A stretch of DNA of 64,000 bases, taken from assembly GCF_016405985.1 (NCBI RefSeq), contig NZ_JAEFCF010000003.1:151292-215291 (forward strand), written 5' to 3'. Shown here one piece after another: positions 1-8,785 of the stretch (positions are counted from its first letter, which is position 1; each line of letters opens with the position of its first letter). Origin of the DNA: Paracoccus sp. IB05 (GTDB taxonomy: Bacteria; Pseudomonadota; Alphaproteobacteria; Rhodobacterales; Rhodobacteraceae). The position numbers were made by a program, and so were the translations under genes. Below the pieces are notes generated by a model. It had not been told where the DNA came from. It was given only the letters and a program-made list of their open reading frames with translations, and did not search any database.

Positions 1-776
1 CCGTCCCAGGAGGTCACAATCCCCCCCGCCGCCCGGATCACCGCCATCGGCGCCTGGATGTCATAGGCCTGCAGACCCGCCTCGATCACAAGATCAATCT
101 GCCCCGCCGCCAGCAAAGCATAGGCGTAGCAATCCATGCCATAGCGGACCAGCTTTGCCTTTTGGGACACGCGGCGGAAAGCGGCATATTCCGCTTCGCT
201 GCCGATCTCGGGGAAGGTGCTATAGAGAAAAGCCTCCTCCAGACTCCGCTCCGGGCGTGTGGCAAGCGGCTGCGTGCCATGCGGCCCGGCAACGCGGGAA
301 AGACCGAAGCCGCCCTCGAAACGCTCGCCGATATGGGGCTGGTCGATGATGCCGTAAACCGGGCCGGTCTCGTCGCGCAATGAGATCAGCACGCCCCAGG
401 TCGGGCTGCCGGTCAGAAAGCCACGGGTGCCGTCGATCGGGTCGAGAACCCAGGTCAGGCCCGAAGTGCCGGTGCTGGTGCCGAATTCTTCGCCAAGGAT
501 GGCATCCTGCGGCCGCCTGTCAGCGAGGATCTCGCGCATCCGCTGCTCTGAGAGGCGGTCGCCCATGGTCACAGGGTCAAAGCGCGCGGTCTCCTTGTTG
601 TCGGCGGCAAGGCCGGGGCGGCGGAAATAATCCAGCGTCGCCACCCGCGCCGCATCGGCAAGCGCATGGGCGGTGCCAATCAGCGCGTTGATCTCGGCCA
701 GCGACAGCGCGGCGGCAAGGCCCGAAACCGGGCGGCGCAGCGTGCTGTCGGAAAGGGTCAGGGAATCAGATGTCAT
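1..776 (-). CDS. hisN: Inositol-monophosphatase-family protein, probably histidinol-phosphatase (3' end cut by window)
   Basis: Translated from the ATG at 776, this gives 258 residues before the window edge removes the C-terminus. The Li+-sensitive phosphatase fold is evident: GEE at residues 95-97 and LDPIDGT at 111-117 supply the metal ligands and the catalytic Asp/Thr. AYDIQAP near 238-244 and GGIVTSWDG at the break match the third metal-binding motif. These enzymes hydrolyse phosphomonoesters with Mg2+. The N-terminus and the FFLTG-like context (GFLTGSPTWG) resemble HisN-type histidinol-phosphatases, the last phosphatase step of histidine synthesis, more than SuhB or CysQ. Substrate assignment is inference; the family call is firm. 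No his genes lie next to it in the window. Confidence 0.85.
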   Translation of the reverse strand, partial: MTSDSLTLSDSTLRRPVSGLAAALSLAEINALIGTAHALADAARVATLDYFRRPGLAADNKETARFDPVTMGDRLSEQRMREILADRRPQDAILGEEFGTSTGTSGLTWVLDPIDGTRGFLTGSPTWGVLISLRDETGPVYGIIDQPHIGERFEGGFGLSRVAGPHGTQPLATRPERSLEEAFLYSTFPEIGSEAEYAAFRRVSQKAKLVRYGMDCYAYALLAAGQIDLVIEAGLQAYDIQAPMAVIRAAGGIVTSWD

Positions 777-1054
777 CGTCTCACCTCACATATCCCTCCG
801 GCGCTAACCGCCCCGGGTCATGAGGTCAAGAAACCCCGCAGGCCGTTGCGGCCGACTGCGACGGACTGCGGCCCCGCCCCGAAAAGCGGGCCCGACGTGC
901 AAAGATTATGAAACCGCGAGCCCCCGCAGGCGGCGCAGGTCTGCCGGAGGCCAGGATGGGGCGCTGCCACGCCCACACCCCGGCCTTCCCGTTGCCCGAA
1001 AAAAACGGGCTGGCCTGTCGCGGCCAATAATGCGGGACGTTCCGCGTCAGGCGA

Positions 1055-1411
1055 TCAGGCGGCGGAAAGCACCCGGGCGAGATCAAAGAGACGACGACGC
1101 TGCGCCTCGGGGATGGAATAATAGGAGCGCACCAGTTCCAGTGCCTCTTTATCCGCCATCATATCACCCTGGCCGGCATGAGCCTCGACACCCTCGGCGA
1201 GGCCTTCGAAGAAGAAGGCAATCTGCACCCCCAGAGCATCGGCAATATCCCAGAGCCGCGACGCGCTGACGCGGTTCATGCCGGTTTCATATTTCTGAAT
1301 TTGCTGGAATTTGATGCCGACCTTATCGGCCAGCTGTTGTTGCGTCATCCCCACCATCCAGCGACGATGACGAATGCGTTTGCCCACATGGGCGTCAACA
1401 GGGTGCTTCAT
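1055..1411 (-). CDS. XRE-family helix-turn-helix transcriptional regulator
   Basis: A 118-residue DNA-binding protein. The helix-turn-helix covers roughly residues 22-48 (MTQQQLADKVGIKFQQIQKY). A short C-terminal helical part follows, with FFFEGL, and ends near DLARVLSAA. An open frame continues upstream to 1519, but the ATG at 1411 has GGAG eight bases upstream, and MKHPVDAHVGKRIRHRR is the usual start of this alphaproteobacterial group. It is a cytoplasmic repressor or activator of unknown targets. It stands alone between the hisN-type gene and a divergent oxidoreductase, so it could act on that shared 410-base upstream region; that is a guess. Confidence 0.85.
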   Translation of the reverse strand: MKHPVDAHVGKRIRHRRWMVGMTQQQLADKVGIKFQQIQKYETGMNRVSASRLWDIADALGVQIAFFFEGLAEGVEAHAGQGDMMADKEALELVRSYYSIPEAQRRRLFDLARVLSAA

Positions 1412-1821
1412 TCTCAACTCCGTACGACTTCTACCAGGAACCAAACCGCAAGAGAGCCTGTCTGACGGGCTCCTCCCATAAACACACAAGCATATTTCGT
1501 GCCATCTGCACAGCCACACCGTAGTTTTTTAGGGCCATCCGACGATTAACCATAAATCAGGCTGGTTTCGGCCCGATGAATTATCTGGCCGCGCAATTTA
1601 TTCCGGGCGCTCTAGGCAACTTCACCTATAGATGCCTTGACAGGCGATCACTCGCCCATTGCGATATCTCTATTTTGCGTCTCAAAATGAGAATAATTTC
1701 CAAAAATGCGCAAGCCGCTGCGGGCAGCACCGGCGAACCTGCGCGTAAGCTGCGAGAAAACCATTTGCTTTCTGGCAGTTGTGCGGGAAATCTCTGCCAG
1801 AGGCTGGAGGGGGTCAGGCAG
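1412..1821. other. Divergent intergenic region between XRE regulator and quinone oxidoreductase
   Basis: These 410 bases are more AT-rich than the flanking genes and hold no convincing gene. An open frame from 1576 runs into the oxidoreductase, but its first 82 codons look non-coding and lack a ribosome binding site. A TTGACA hexamer sits at 1636-1641 without a good -10 element at the usual distance. The region presumably carries promoters for both flanking genes. Confidence 0.5.
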
Positions 1822-2808
1822 ATGACGCGGATGAAAGCATGGCAAACGCTGGTTGCAGGGGCGCCGATGCAGCTTTGCGAGGTGGATATTCCCCTCCCCG
1901 GCCCGGGCGAGGCTCTGGTGCAGGTTGCAGCGGCAGGGCTGAATTTTGCCGATCTGCTGATGAATCAGGGGCGCTATCAGGTGCGCCATTCACTGCCGGT
2001 GACCGGCGGGCTGGAGCTTTCCGGCAGCCTGGCCGCCCTCGGGCCCGGAACCGCTGAAACCGGCGGGCCCGCGATCGGCGCGCGGGTGGCGGCGCTGGTG
2101 TCAAAGGGCGGATTTGCGGAATATGCGGTCGTGCCGGCGGCGGCCCTGGTCGAACTGCCCGAGGGCATGGATTTCGCCACGGCTGCCGGGTTCCAGATCG
2201 CCTGGGGCACCTCGCATCTGGCGCTTGCGGGCAAGGCCATGCTGCGGGCGGGTGAGACGCTGTTTGTCACCGGTGCTGCGGGCGGGGTCGGACTGACAGC
2301 GGTCGCGATCGGGCATCTCCTCGGCGCGCGGGTGATTGCCTCGGTCCGGGGCGCAGAGAAAGCGGCCATCGCCCGCGCCGCCGGCGCCGATGAGGTGATC
2401 GACAGCGACGCGCCCGACCTGAAAGACCGGTTGCGCGCGCTTGGCGGCATTGACGTAACCTATGACACGGTGGGCGGAGCGGGATTTGACGCCGCGATGC
2501 GGGCGACAAGGCCGGGCGGGCGGATGCTCGCCATCGGTTTCGCCGGCGGCGAGGTGCCGCAGGTGCCGCTCAACCAATTGCTCGTGCGCAATATTACGGT
2601 GATCGGCTTCTGGTATGGCGGCTATTCCGATTTCGCCCCCGGCGAGCTTGCGGCGAGCCTGCGCCAGCTGCTCGCCTGGTGGCAGGAGGGGCGCATTCAC
2701 CCGCTGATCTCGCACCAGCTGCCCTTCACGCAGCTGGAGGCAGGGCTGGAGACCATCCGCAGCCGCCAGGCGACCGGCAAGCTGGTGCTGCTGACACCCC
2801 CCGGCTGA
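1822..2808 (+). CDS. NADPH:quinone oxidoreductase, zinc-free MDR-superfamily alcohol dehydrogenase
   Basis: A 328-residue member of the medium-chain dehydrogenase/reductase superfamily, quinone oxidoreductase branch. The GroES-like N-terminal domain covers residues 1-120 (GPGEALVQVAAAGLNFADLL is typical). The Rossmann domain has the nucleotide motif GAAGGVG at 151-157. The cysteine/histidine zinc ligands of true alcohol dehydrogenases are absent. It likely reduces quinones or enones with NADPH in the cytoplasm. The start at 1822 is preceded by GGAGGGGG eight bases upstream; a second ATG at 1831 is also possible. It converges with the LysR gene 21 bases downstream. Confidence 0.88.
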   Translation: MTRMKAWQTLVAGAPMQLCEVDIPLPGPGEALVQVAAAGLNFADLLMNQGRYQVRHSLPVTGGLELSGSLAALGPGTAETGGPAIGARVAALVSKGGFAEYAVVPAAALVELPEGMDFATAAGFQIAWGTSHLALAGKAMLRAGETLFVTGAAGGVGLTAVAIGHLLGARVIASVRGAEKAAIARAAGADEVIDSDAPDLKDRLRALGGIDVTYDTVGGAGFDAAMRATRPGGRMLAIGFAGGEVPQVPLNQLLVRNITVIGFWYGGYSDFAPGELAASLRQLLAWWQEGRIHPLISHQLPFTQLEAGLETIRSRQATGKLVLLTPPG

Positions 2809-2829
2809 GGCCCCGCAGCTGACCGGCCC

Positions 2830-3693
2830 CTACCCCCCATAGGCGCAGCGCAATTCGGACAGAAGCGCCGCCGCCACCTCGCCCCCGGCATCGCCGCGCA
2901 TCGTGTCGAGCGCATAAAGCCCGATCTTCGTCCGCCCAAGGGCGGGCAGCGCATTCTCGCCGCTGATCGGCTGGGTCGCTTCGGGCAGGCCATCTGCGAT
3001 GCGCACCGTGACCGCCAGATCCGCCGCGACCGAGGCATCCACCACCTGGTCGCTTTCGCCATCGACCGCCAGCTCCCAGGGGATTCCGGCCTGGTCCAGC
3101 GCAGCCATCGCCAGCGGCCGGAAGATACAGCTTTGCTTGAAGCCAAGCCGCAGCGGCCGGCGCTGCCAGACGGCACCATCAATCGCCCCGATCCATTGCA
3201 ACTGCCGCGATGACAGCACCTCGGCGCCGGCATCGGGCTGGTCTTCGGTGGTCACGATCACATCGAATTTGCCGCGTGTGAAATCCTCTTTCAGGTGCAG
3301 CGTGAACGAGGACACCAGATTGATCCGCATCAGCGGCCAGCTTTGCCCAAGCCGCTTCAGGATCTGGGGAATCGCCGGATAAACAATGTCATAGGGCACA
3401 CCCAGCCGGATCTCGCCCTGGTATTTCGCGCCCCCCAGCCGCGACAGCGCCTCGTCATTGATCTCAAGGAGGCGCCGGCCATAAGAGACCAGCATCTCCC
3501 CCTCGGGCGAAAGCGCCAGTTTGCGCGCCGCCCGCAGGAACAAGGGCAGCCCAAGCGCCTCTTCAAGCCGCTTGATCTGCATCGAAACCGCCGATTGCGT
3601 CAGATTGAGAAAGCCCGCCGCCCGCGTCACACCGCCGACATCGGCCACGGTGACGAAGGAACGGAGCGCTGTCATGTCGAGGTTGCGCGGCAT
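2830..3693 (-). CDS. LysR-family transcriptional regulator (LrhA-like)
   Basis: A 287-residue LysR regulator. The winged helix-turn-helix fills residues 1-65 (LDMTALRSFVTVADVGGVTR, then NLTQSAVSMQIKRLEEALG), followed by a periplasmic-binding-protein-like effector domain. The wording of the N-terminus and GRRLLEINDEAL is close to LrhA/PecT-type members. The ATG at 3693 has AGGA eight bases upstream and is preferred over the longer frame to 3726. It is divergent from the DUF1127 gene across 127 bases, so it may control that small gene and itself. Inducer unknown. Confidence 0.87.
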   Translation of the reverse strand: MPRNLDMTALRSFVTVADVGGVTRAAGFLNLTQSAVSMQIKRLEEALGLPLFLRAARKLALSPEGEMLVSYGRRLLEINDEALSRLGGAKYQGEIRLGVPYDIVYPAIPQILKRLGQSWPLMRINLVSSFTLHLKEDFTRGKFDVIVTTEDQPDAGAEVLSSRQLQWIGAIDGAVWQRRPLRLGFKQSCIFRPLAMAALDQAGIPWELAVDGESDQVVDASVAADLAVTVRIADGLPEATQPISGENALPALGRTKIGLYALDTMRGDAGGEVAAALLSELRCAYGG

Positions 3694-3820
3694 ATCACAG
3701 ATCCTGATGAATAACCCAACAATCATTCATTTCCATTATGGAAGGATTTCGGCGAGACATCAATATGCCTGATGCAAACACAGATCCGCATCACAGAATC
3801 AGATCAAAAGGACTCCGGTG

Positions 3821-4042
3821 ATGTCTGACCTCAGCCTGGCCTTCCTCTCACGCCTGTCGAGCAAAAACACGCGCTCCGGGTTCTGGCGCCGGATCGCGCT
3901 CGCCTATGCCCTCCGGCGCCATCGCCGGCAGCTCGCAAGGCTGGACAGCCGGCTTTTGCGCGATATCGGCCTGAGCCACCGCGAGGCCGAAGCCGAGGCT
4001 GCCCGCCCCTTCTGGGATGCGCCGGGCCATTGGTATCGCTGA
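3821..4042 (+). CDS. DUF1127 (YjiS-like) small protein
   Basis: A 73-residue, Arg-rich protein whose C-terminal half carries the DUF1127 signature: RRHRRQLARLDSRLLRDIGLSHREAEAEAARPFW, seen here as two short blocks around residues 35-68. Small DUF1127 proteins are widespread in alphaproteobacteria; some bind RNA and affect phosphate or carbon metabolism, but no role can be assigned here. The ATG at 3821 follows AAAAGGA; a GTG directly before it is less likely. It is divergent from the LysR gene at 3693 and may be its target. Confidence 0.8.
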   Translation: MSDLSLAFLSRLSSKNTRSGFWRRIALAYALRRHRRQLARLDSRLLRDIGLSHREAEAEAARPFWDAPGHWYR

Positions 4043-4205
4043 GCGTATCACTTCACATATCGCTGCGCGCCGCGCGGGGCTTCACGCCACGATCCCGCCC
4101 CCTGCGCCCGCCCTGCCCGGGCGCCGATGCGGGCCCCGATCCGGACCGGAGACAACAAATCGCAACAGATGACATGATTTTTAACCCTGACGCGGGCAGA
4201 AATCC

Positions 4206-4234
4206 TTGAAATCACGCCGATCCTTTCCGATATT
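4206..4234 (+). promoter_or_regulatory. Candidate housekeeping promoter for the Bax inhibitor-1 gene
   Basis: TTGAAA at 4206-4211 and GATATT at 4229-4234 are separated by exactly 17 bases and match the sigma-70 consensus at five and four of six positions. The gene start is 62 bases downstream. Confidence 0.4.
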
Positions 4235-4295
4235 CGGGCAGTAAGGTGCGCCGGACTCCCCGGCGTTGCCCTTAGGGACAACATCGGAGGCTTAA

Positions 4296-5072
4296 ATGGC
4301 TCAATATGAAACGGTCCGCGGTGTAGGCGTTGGCGCCCGCGCTCAGATCGATGAAGGGCTTCGCGCCCATATGAATAAGGTCTACGGGCTGATGTCCGTG
4401 GCGATGCTGATCACGGCTGCTGTGGCCTGGGGGATTTCGGGTCTGACCACGACCACGGATCCGTCGCTGGCTGTGGCTGAGATCCGCAACGGCACCTATC
4501 TGACCCAGTTTGGCTACACCCTCTTCGCGTCGCCGCTGAAATGGGTGATCATGTTCCTGCCGCTGGTGATGGTTTTCGCCTTTGGCGCGCTGGTCAACCG
4601 TCTCTCGGTCGCGTCGGCCCAGCTGTTCTTCTATGTTTATGCGGCGGCCATGGGCCTGTCGCTGTCGTGGATTTTCATCGTCTTCACCGGCGGATCGATC
4701 GCTTCGACCTTCCTCGTGACCTCGATCTCCTTCCTGGCGCTGTCGCTCTATGGCTATCTGACCAAGCGCGATCTGTCGGGCATGGGCACCTTCCTGATGA
4801 TGGGCCTCGTTGGCCTGCTCGTCGCGATGGTCGTGAACATGTTCCTGCAATCGGAAGGTCTTGCTTTCGCGATCCCGGTGATCGGCGTGCTGATTTTCGC
4901 TGGCCTGACCGCCTATGACACGCAGAACATCAAGAACACCTATATCCAGCACGCAGTGACGGGTGATCAGGAATGGCTCGGCAAGGCCGCCATCATGGGC
5001 GCGCTGAACCTCTATCTCGACTTCATCAACCTCTTCATGTTCCTGCTGCAATTCATGGGCAACCGCGAATAA
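4296..5072 (+). CDS. Bax inhibitor-1 / YccA-family inner membrane protein
   Basis: A 258-residue protein with about seven hydrophobic segments starting near residue 30 (VYGLMSVAMLITAAVAWGI) and ending in LNLYLDFINLFMFLLQFMGN, the BI-1 family's usual C-terminal segment. The conserved YDTQNIK stretch near residue 208 is the family's pore-associated Asp region. Members are inner-membrane proteins; YccA of E. coli modulates FtsH, while others leak Ca2+ or protons. A strong GGAGG lies five bases before the ATG. It is a single-gene unit closed by a hairpin terminator at 5111-5150. Confidence 0.9.
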   Translation: MAQYETVRGVGVGARAQIDEGLRAHMNKVYGLMSVAMLITAAVAWGISGLTTTTDPSLAVAEIRNGTYLTQFGYTLFASPLKWVIMFLPLVMVFAFGALVNRLSVASAQLFFYVYAAAMGLSLSWIFIVFTGGSIASTFLVTSISFLALSLYGYLTKRDLSGMGTFLMMGLVGLLVAMVVNMFLQSEGLAFAIPVIGVLIFAGLTAYDTQNIKNTYIQHAVTGDQEWLGKAAIMGALNLYLDFINLFMFLLQFMGNRE

Positions 5073-5110
5073 GCAGACCGTCCGGGCCTGGCCTGGCCTG
5101 GTAAGAACAG

Positions 5111-5150
5111 AAACCCCGCGCAGCTTTCCGGCAGCGCGGGGTTTTCGTTT
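5111..5150 (+). terminator. Rho-independent terminator after the Bax inhibitor-1 gene
   Basis: Eleven-base perfect stem (5111-5121 with 5134-5144, core AACCCCGCGC/GCGCGGGGTT) and a 12-base loop, followed by the T-rich tail TTTCGTTT. Confidence 0.9.
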
Positions 5151-5165
5151 GTCCGCCCCTGTTCC

Positions 5166-5720
5166 TTATCGCGGCTCGGCGTGGCTACGCCCGCTCCTGC
5201 GCGCAGACTCCTGCGCCTGCAACCATGCCGCCACCTCACGACGCGAGCGCAGATGGACCAGCTTGCCCTCTGCCGCTTCTGATCCGGCAAGCCGTGCCAT
5301 CCCCTGGCGCGCCGAATGGCGGGTGTTCCAGATCCAGGCCCAGAATGCCAGGCTCTCGCGCCCCAGACGTTCGGGGCAGCCCTCGGGCAGATCGGGGCGG
5401 CTGCGGCCATAATGGCGAACCAGCCGCCAGAGCACGCGCCACATCCTGAGCCCCGGCGGCAGATCCAGCCAGATCAGCAGATCTGCCCGCCGGATACGAT
5501 TATCCCAGGTGGCAGAATGCCCGCCTTCGAAAATCCAGGCCTCCCCCGCTTCTGCCTCATGACACAGCCGGGTCTTTTCCGCACGCGAGCGCTCCACCCA
5601 GCCCGATTGCCAGTGAATGCGGTCGATATGGATGACCGGCAGCCCGGTGATCCGCGACAAGGCCCGCGCCAGTGTCGATTTCCCCGAGCCAGGCTGACCG
5701 ATGATCATGATGCGCTGCAT
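5166..5720 (-). CDS. P-loop small kinase, FlaR/adenylate-kinase-like (DNA topology modulation protein type)
   Basis: A 184-residue nucleotide kinase. The Walker A motif GQPGSGKST is at residues 8-16, followed by a substrate-type segment LPVIHIDRIHWQSGW and an EGGHSATWDNRIRRADLLIWLD stretch around 70-90 (two short blocks) that is typical of the FlaR-like group. These proteins are often named DNA topology modulation kinases, but the true substrate is unknown. The ATG at 5720 follows GGAG at eight bases; the frame upstream of it overlaps the rpmG terminator and is not coding. It lies downstream of rpmG on the same strand, separated by that terminator. Confidence 0.78.
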   Translation of the reverse strand: MQRIMIIGQPGSGKSTLARALSRITGLPVIHIDRIHWQSGWVERSRAEKTRLCHEAEAGEAWIFEGGHSATWDNRIRRADLLIWLDLPPGLRMWRVLWRLVRHYGRSRPDLPEGCPERLGRESLAFWAWIWNTRHSARQGMARLAGSEAAEGKLVHLRSRREVAAWLQAQESARRSGRSHAEPR

Positions 5721-5747
5721 GCCAGGCTCTCCGGATTGTCTGTGCCG

Positions 5748-5785
5748 CAAAAGCGAAAAGGCCGCGCCCGGAGGGCACGGCCTTT
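5748..5785 (-). terminator. Rho-independent terminator of rpmG
   Basis: On the minus strand an 11-base stem (5773-5783 with 5759-5769, one T-G wobble, three-base loop) is followed by TTTTCGCTTTT. It closes rpmG before the downstream kinase gene. Confidence 0.88.
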
Positions 5786-5807
5786 CATCCCGAATGGGAG
5801 GCAGATC

Positions 5808-5975
5808 TTACTTGATCTTGCCTTCTTTATACTCGACATGCTCCCGCTTGACGGGGTCGTATTTCTTAACAACCATCTTCTCGGTCATGGTGCGGGCATT
5901 CTTTTTGGTCACGTAGAAGTGCCCGGTGCCCGCCGTCGAGTTCAGACGGATCTTGATCGTCGTCGGCTTCGCCAT
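5808..5975 (-). CDS. rpmG: 50S ribosomal protein L33
   Basis: A 55-residue basic protein beginning [20 protein letters not shown] and ending EYKEGKIK, the whole of L33 in proteobacteria. It sits in the large ribosomal subunit near the E site. The cysteine pairs of zinc-binding L33 forms are absent, so this is the C-minus, zinc-independent type. The ATG at 5975 has AGGAGA about eight bases upstream. A strong terminator follows. Confidence 0.97.
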   Translation of the reverse strand: MAKPTTIKIRLNSTAGTGHFYVTKKNARTMTEKMVVKKYDPVKREHVEYKEGKIK

Positions 5976-6378
5976 AGTCGTCTCTCCTGCATCGGGAAAG
6001 ATGGCTTCCCCGCGAAATCTCTGAGCCAGCCTTTTAAGGGCATCCCTGCCAGTGTCAACAGTCAAAAATGCTCTGATGGGCGAGTTTCCGCAGCTGCGCC
6101 GCCTTCCCGCCGGCGGCGGCCGGGAAAGGCTCCGGCGGGAAGACTGGCAAGGCGCAAGATGACCGTGGCGGGAGCAAGCCAGAGACCTGCCGTTCCCGGG
6201 GATCGGGGCGCGTCGATGATGCAAGGCGGGGATCCTTCCGCCGTGACCGGGTCCGAAGCAGAATGCCGAAGACAGCCGAAACAGGAAACCGTGCCCTCTT
6301 AAAGGCTTCTTCAGCGCGCGTTTAAAGCTCCCCGGGTAAGATCCCACGTGAGAAGGGCCTTAGCCGGCCAGGAGAGAT
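5976..6378. other. 403-base intergenic region with GC-rich inverted repeats
   Basis: No gene is recognisable. An 11-base perfect inverted repeat, CTTCCCGCCGG at 6103-6113 and CCGGCGGGAAG at 6132-6142, is spaced by 18 bases. Part of the spacer could also pair with the left arm. The region holds the rpmG promoter and the 3' end of the cbiZ operon, so the repeat could be the operon terminator, though no T-run follows it. Confidence 0.45.
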
Positions 6379-7065
6379 TTAGCGGGCGGGCTGCGCGCGC
6401 TGGTCCCGCAGCTTCGGCGCGCGCCAGGCCATCCATTCCGCGCCCGCCTGCGCCACCGCTTTGCGCACGGCGGCACCCACTGCCTCGCCTGCCGCGGTAT
6501 GGAGGCCGGCATAGCGCCCCTCGCCCGGCAGGCAGGCCAGCGCCAGGCAATCGGTGCCGGTTCCCGTGGCGCGGCCTGTGGCGAGATCCAGCCCGAGATC
6601 CATGATCGCGGCGGTGCGGGCCTCGACGGCAATGGTCAGCGCCTCGATCTGCGCGGTCTGTGACAGGGCGGCATCGGTGGTGACGAGGATATTCACCGTG
6701 CCAAAGCCCGACCCATCGGCGCGGTGCCAGGGCAGGCGTCGCCCGACGGCTTCGGCATTCGAGAGGCCCAGCGTCACCAGCGCCGCCGCCCGGACGCCTT
6801 CCGCCTCAGCCTCGGCCAGCACCCGGCTCGATACATCGCGCGAGGTCATCATGCCAACCGTCGCCTGCATCGGAGCGCGGGCCATTTCGGCCCCGAACCA
6901 GGCTTCCACCGGGAAATCCGGCTTCAGATCCTGGTCGCGCACCTCACGCCAGGCGATGGTGTCGCCGGTCACAAACCCCGCGCCAAAGGGCGCATGGGAC
7001 AGGATGCGCATCGGACCGGGCAATTGCGCAAAGAGCCAGGGCCGCGCGAGATGGTCACGGATCAC
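6379..7065 (-). CDS. cbiZ: Adenosylcobinamide amidohydrolase CbiZ
   Basis: A 228-residue CbiZ-family protein. CbiZ cleaves the aminopropanol arm of adenosylcobinamide to adenosylcobyric acid, letting the cell rebuild the lower ligand of scavenged corrinoids. Family hallmarks here are GMMTSRDVSS near residue 70, TLGLSNAEAVG near 90, and GTVNILVTTDAAL near 118. GTG at 7065 is chosen as start because it overlaps the upstream ABC ATPase stop as GTGA; the open frame reaching 7224 lies inside that gene. It is the last gene of the btu operon, fitting salvage of imported corrinoids. Confidence 0.88.
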   Translation of the reverse strand: MIRDHLARPWLFAQLPGPMRILSHAPFGAGFVTGDTIAWREVRDQDLKPDFPVEAWFGAEMARAPMQATVGMMTSRDVSSRVLAEAEAEGVRAAALVTLGLSNAEAVGRRLPWHRADGSGFGTVNILVTTDAALSQTAQIEALTIAVEARTAAIMDLGLDLATGRATGTGTDCLALACLPGEGRYAGLHTAAGEAVGAAVRKAVAQAGAEWMAWRAPKLRDQRAQPAR

Positions 7066-7805
7066 CGGATCACCGCGAGCGGCTGGAAGATCAGCCCGTC
7101 CGGGCCTTCCGACAGATGGGCGCGGATGCCGAATGTGGCCGCAAGCCGCGCCGCAGTCAGCACCTCGCGCGGTGGGCCATCGGCGACCAGACGCCCGCAA
7201 TCCATCAGCAAGAGCCGGGTGCAATGACGGGCGGCGAGGCCCAGATCATGGACGGAAGCCACCACCGCGCGCCCCTCGTCCGCCAGAGCGGCGAAGATCG
7301 TCATCATGCGGATCTGCGCCTCCGGGTCGAGACCGGCGCCCGGCTCATCGGCGATCAGCAACGGCGTCTCCTGCGCCAGCGCGCGGGCAATCAGTGCCCG
7401 CGCCTGTTCGCCGCCGGAAAGTTCGGTCGCAGGCCGGGCCGCGAAACCCTCAATCCCGAGGCGTCTCAGCGCCCATGCCACGGCAGGGTCGGCAGGATCA
7501 GCATGGCCCCAGGGCGCACGGCCCAGGGCCACCAGATCCGCAACCGAGACCGGCCAGGCAATCTCGCGCCCCTGCGGCAGGAAGGCCACTGTCCGCGCCC
7601 GTGCCCGTGCCGGCATCAGCGCAAGGCTCGAGCGCCCCTCATGCGGCAAAAGCCCCAGAGCGGCGCGCATCAGCGTGGTCTTGCCGGCACCGTTCGGGCC
7701 GATCAGCCCGATGAATTCTCCCTCGCCCACCGTCAGCGAAACAGCTTCGACCACTGCGCGGGCGCCGCGACGCACGGTCACTCTGTCCAGTGTCAGCAAT
7801 GTCAT
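7062..7805 (-). CDS. btuD: Corrinoid ABC transporter ATP-binding protein
   Basis: A 247-residue ABC ATPase. Walker A GPNGAGKT lies at 36-43, signature LSGGEQ at 129-134, and Walker B LLIADEP at 149-155 with the D-loop GLDPEA. It powers import across the inner membrane together with the BtuC-like permease, whose gene overlaps it by four bases (ATGA). FecE/HmuV-type iron or haem ATPases look similar. The cobalamin riboswitch and cbiZ in the same operon point to corrinoids as the substrate. Confidence 0.9.
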   Translation of the reverse strand: MTLLTLDRVTVRRGARAVVEAVSLTVGEGEFIGLIGPNGAGKTTLMRAALGLLPHEGRSSLALMPARARARTVAFLPQGREIAWPVSVADLVALGRAPWGHADPADPAVAWALRRLGIEGFAARPATELSGGEQARALIARALAQETPLLIADEPGAGLDPEAQIRMMTIFAALADEGRAVVASVHDLGLAARHCTRLLLMDCGRLVADGPPREVLTAARLAATFGIRAHLSEGPDGLIFQPLAVIR

Positions 7806-8785
7806 GCCTCGACCCTCCGCATCTTCCAGATCAGATGCAGGAAGAAAGGCGCGCCGACCAGGGCCGTCAGCACGCCGAGCTTCAGGTCACGGTCCGGCGC
7901 GATCAGCCGGGTCGCGATATCGGCGGCAAGCAGCACCGCCGCGCCGCCAAGGGCCGAAGCCGGCAAAAGCCGCGAGGGCCTGGCGCCGACCAGCGGGCGC
8001 AACACATGCGGCACCACAAGCCCGACAAAGCCAATCGCCCCCGCCACTGCGACCGAGGCGCCCACCGCCGCCGAACATCCGAGGATCAGCACGAGGCGCA
8101 GCCTTGCGGGGCGGATGCCAAGGCTCTCGGCCGCATCCTCGCCCAGCGTCATCGCATCAAGGCCCCGCCCGAGGCTCAGCAGCGCCACAAGGCCCACAAG
8201 GATAAACGGCGCCGCCAGCCAGACATGGGTGAAAGACCGGTCCGCCAGCGAGCCCATCATCCAATAGACGATTTCGGCTGCGGCAAAGGGATTGGGCGAG
8301 AGGTTCAGGACCAGCGAGGTCGCCGCGCCGGCCAGCGCGGAAATCGCGATCCCGGCCAGGATCAGCGCCAGCGCACCGCCGCGCGGGCCGGCAAGCCCCA
8401 GGATCAGCAGCGAGGCCAGCCCCGCCCCCGCCAGCGCCGCCAGCGGCAAGGCCAGCGAAAAGGCCGCCGCAAGCCCGGTCTGCAAGGTCAGAACGGCGCC
8501 CAGCGCCGCCGAGGCCGAAACGCCGATCAGCCCCGGCTCGGCCAGGGGGTTGCGCAGATAGCCCTGCATCGCGGCGCCGGAGATCCCGAGCGCCGCGCCG
8601 ATCAGCAGGCCGAGGAGCGCGCGCGGCAGGCGGATCTCCTGCATGACCAGCACGACCGGGCCTCCCTCGCCGCCCAAAAGCGCGCGCAGGCTTTCGCCAA
8701 GGCCCAGCCCTGCCGGCCCGATCAGAAGCGAGGCCGCAAACAGCAGAGCCACCAGCGCCAGCAACAGCGGGATCAGCAGTTTCAT
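7802..8785 (-). CDS. btuC: Corrinoid ABC transporter permease, FecCD family
   Basis: A 327-residue polytopic inner-membrane protein with about ten predicted helices. It begins with a hydrophobic segment (LIPLLLALVALLFAASLLIG). The FecCD landmarks RLPRALLGLLIGAALGISGA (residues 53-72) and NPLAEPGLIGVS are both present. It forms the transmembrane dimer of a BtuC2D2F importer. Its start overlaps the stop of the binding-protein gene by four bases. Confidence 0.9.
   Translation of the reverse strand: MKLLIPLLLALVALLFAASLLIGPAGLGLGESLRALLGGEGGPVVLVMQEIRLPRALLGLLIGAALGISGAAMQGYLRNPLAEPGLIGVSASAALGAVLTLQTGLAAAFSLALPLAALAGAGLASLLILGLAGPRGGALALILAGIAISALAGAATSLVLNLSPNPFAAAEIVYWMMGSLADRSFTHVWLAAPFILVGLVALLSLGRGLDAMTLGEDAAESLGIRPARLRLVLILGCSAAVGASVAVAGAIGFVGLVVPHVLRPLVGARPSRLLPASALGGAAVLLAADIATRLIAPDRDLKLGVLTALVGAPFFLHLIWKMRRVEA

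Noticed and set aside
1576..1821. N-terminal extension of the quinone oxidoreductase
   Set aside because: No ribosome binding site and no similarity; the ATG at 1822 has a strong GGAGGGGG.
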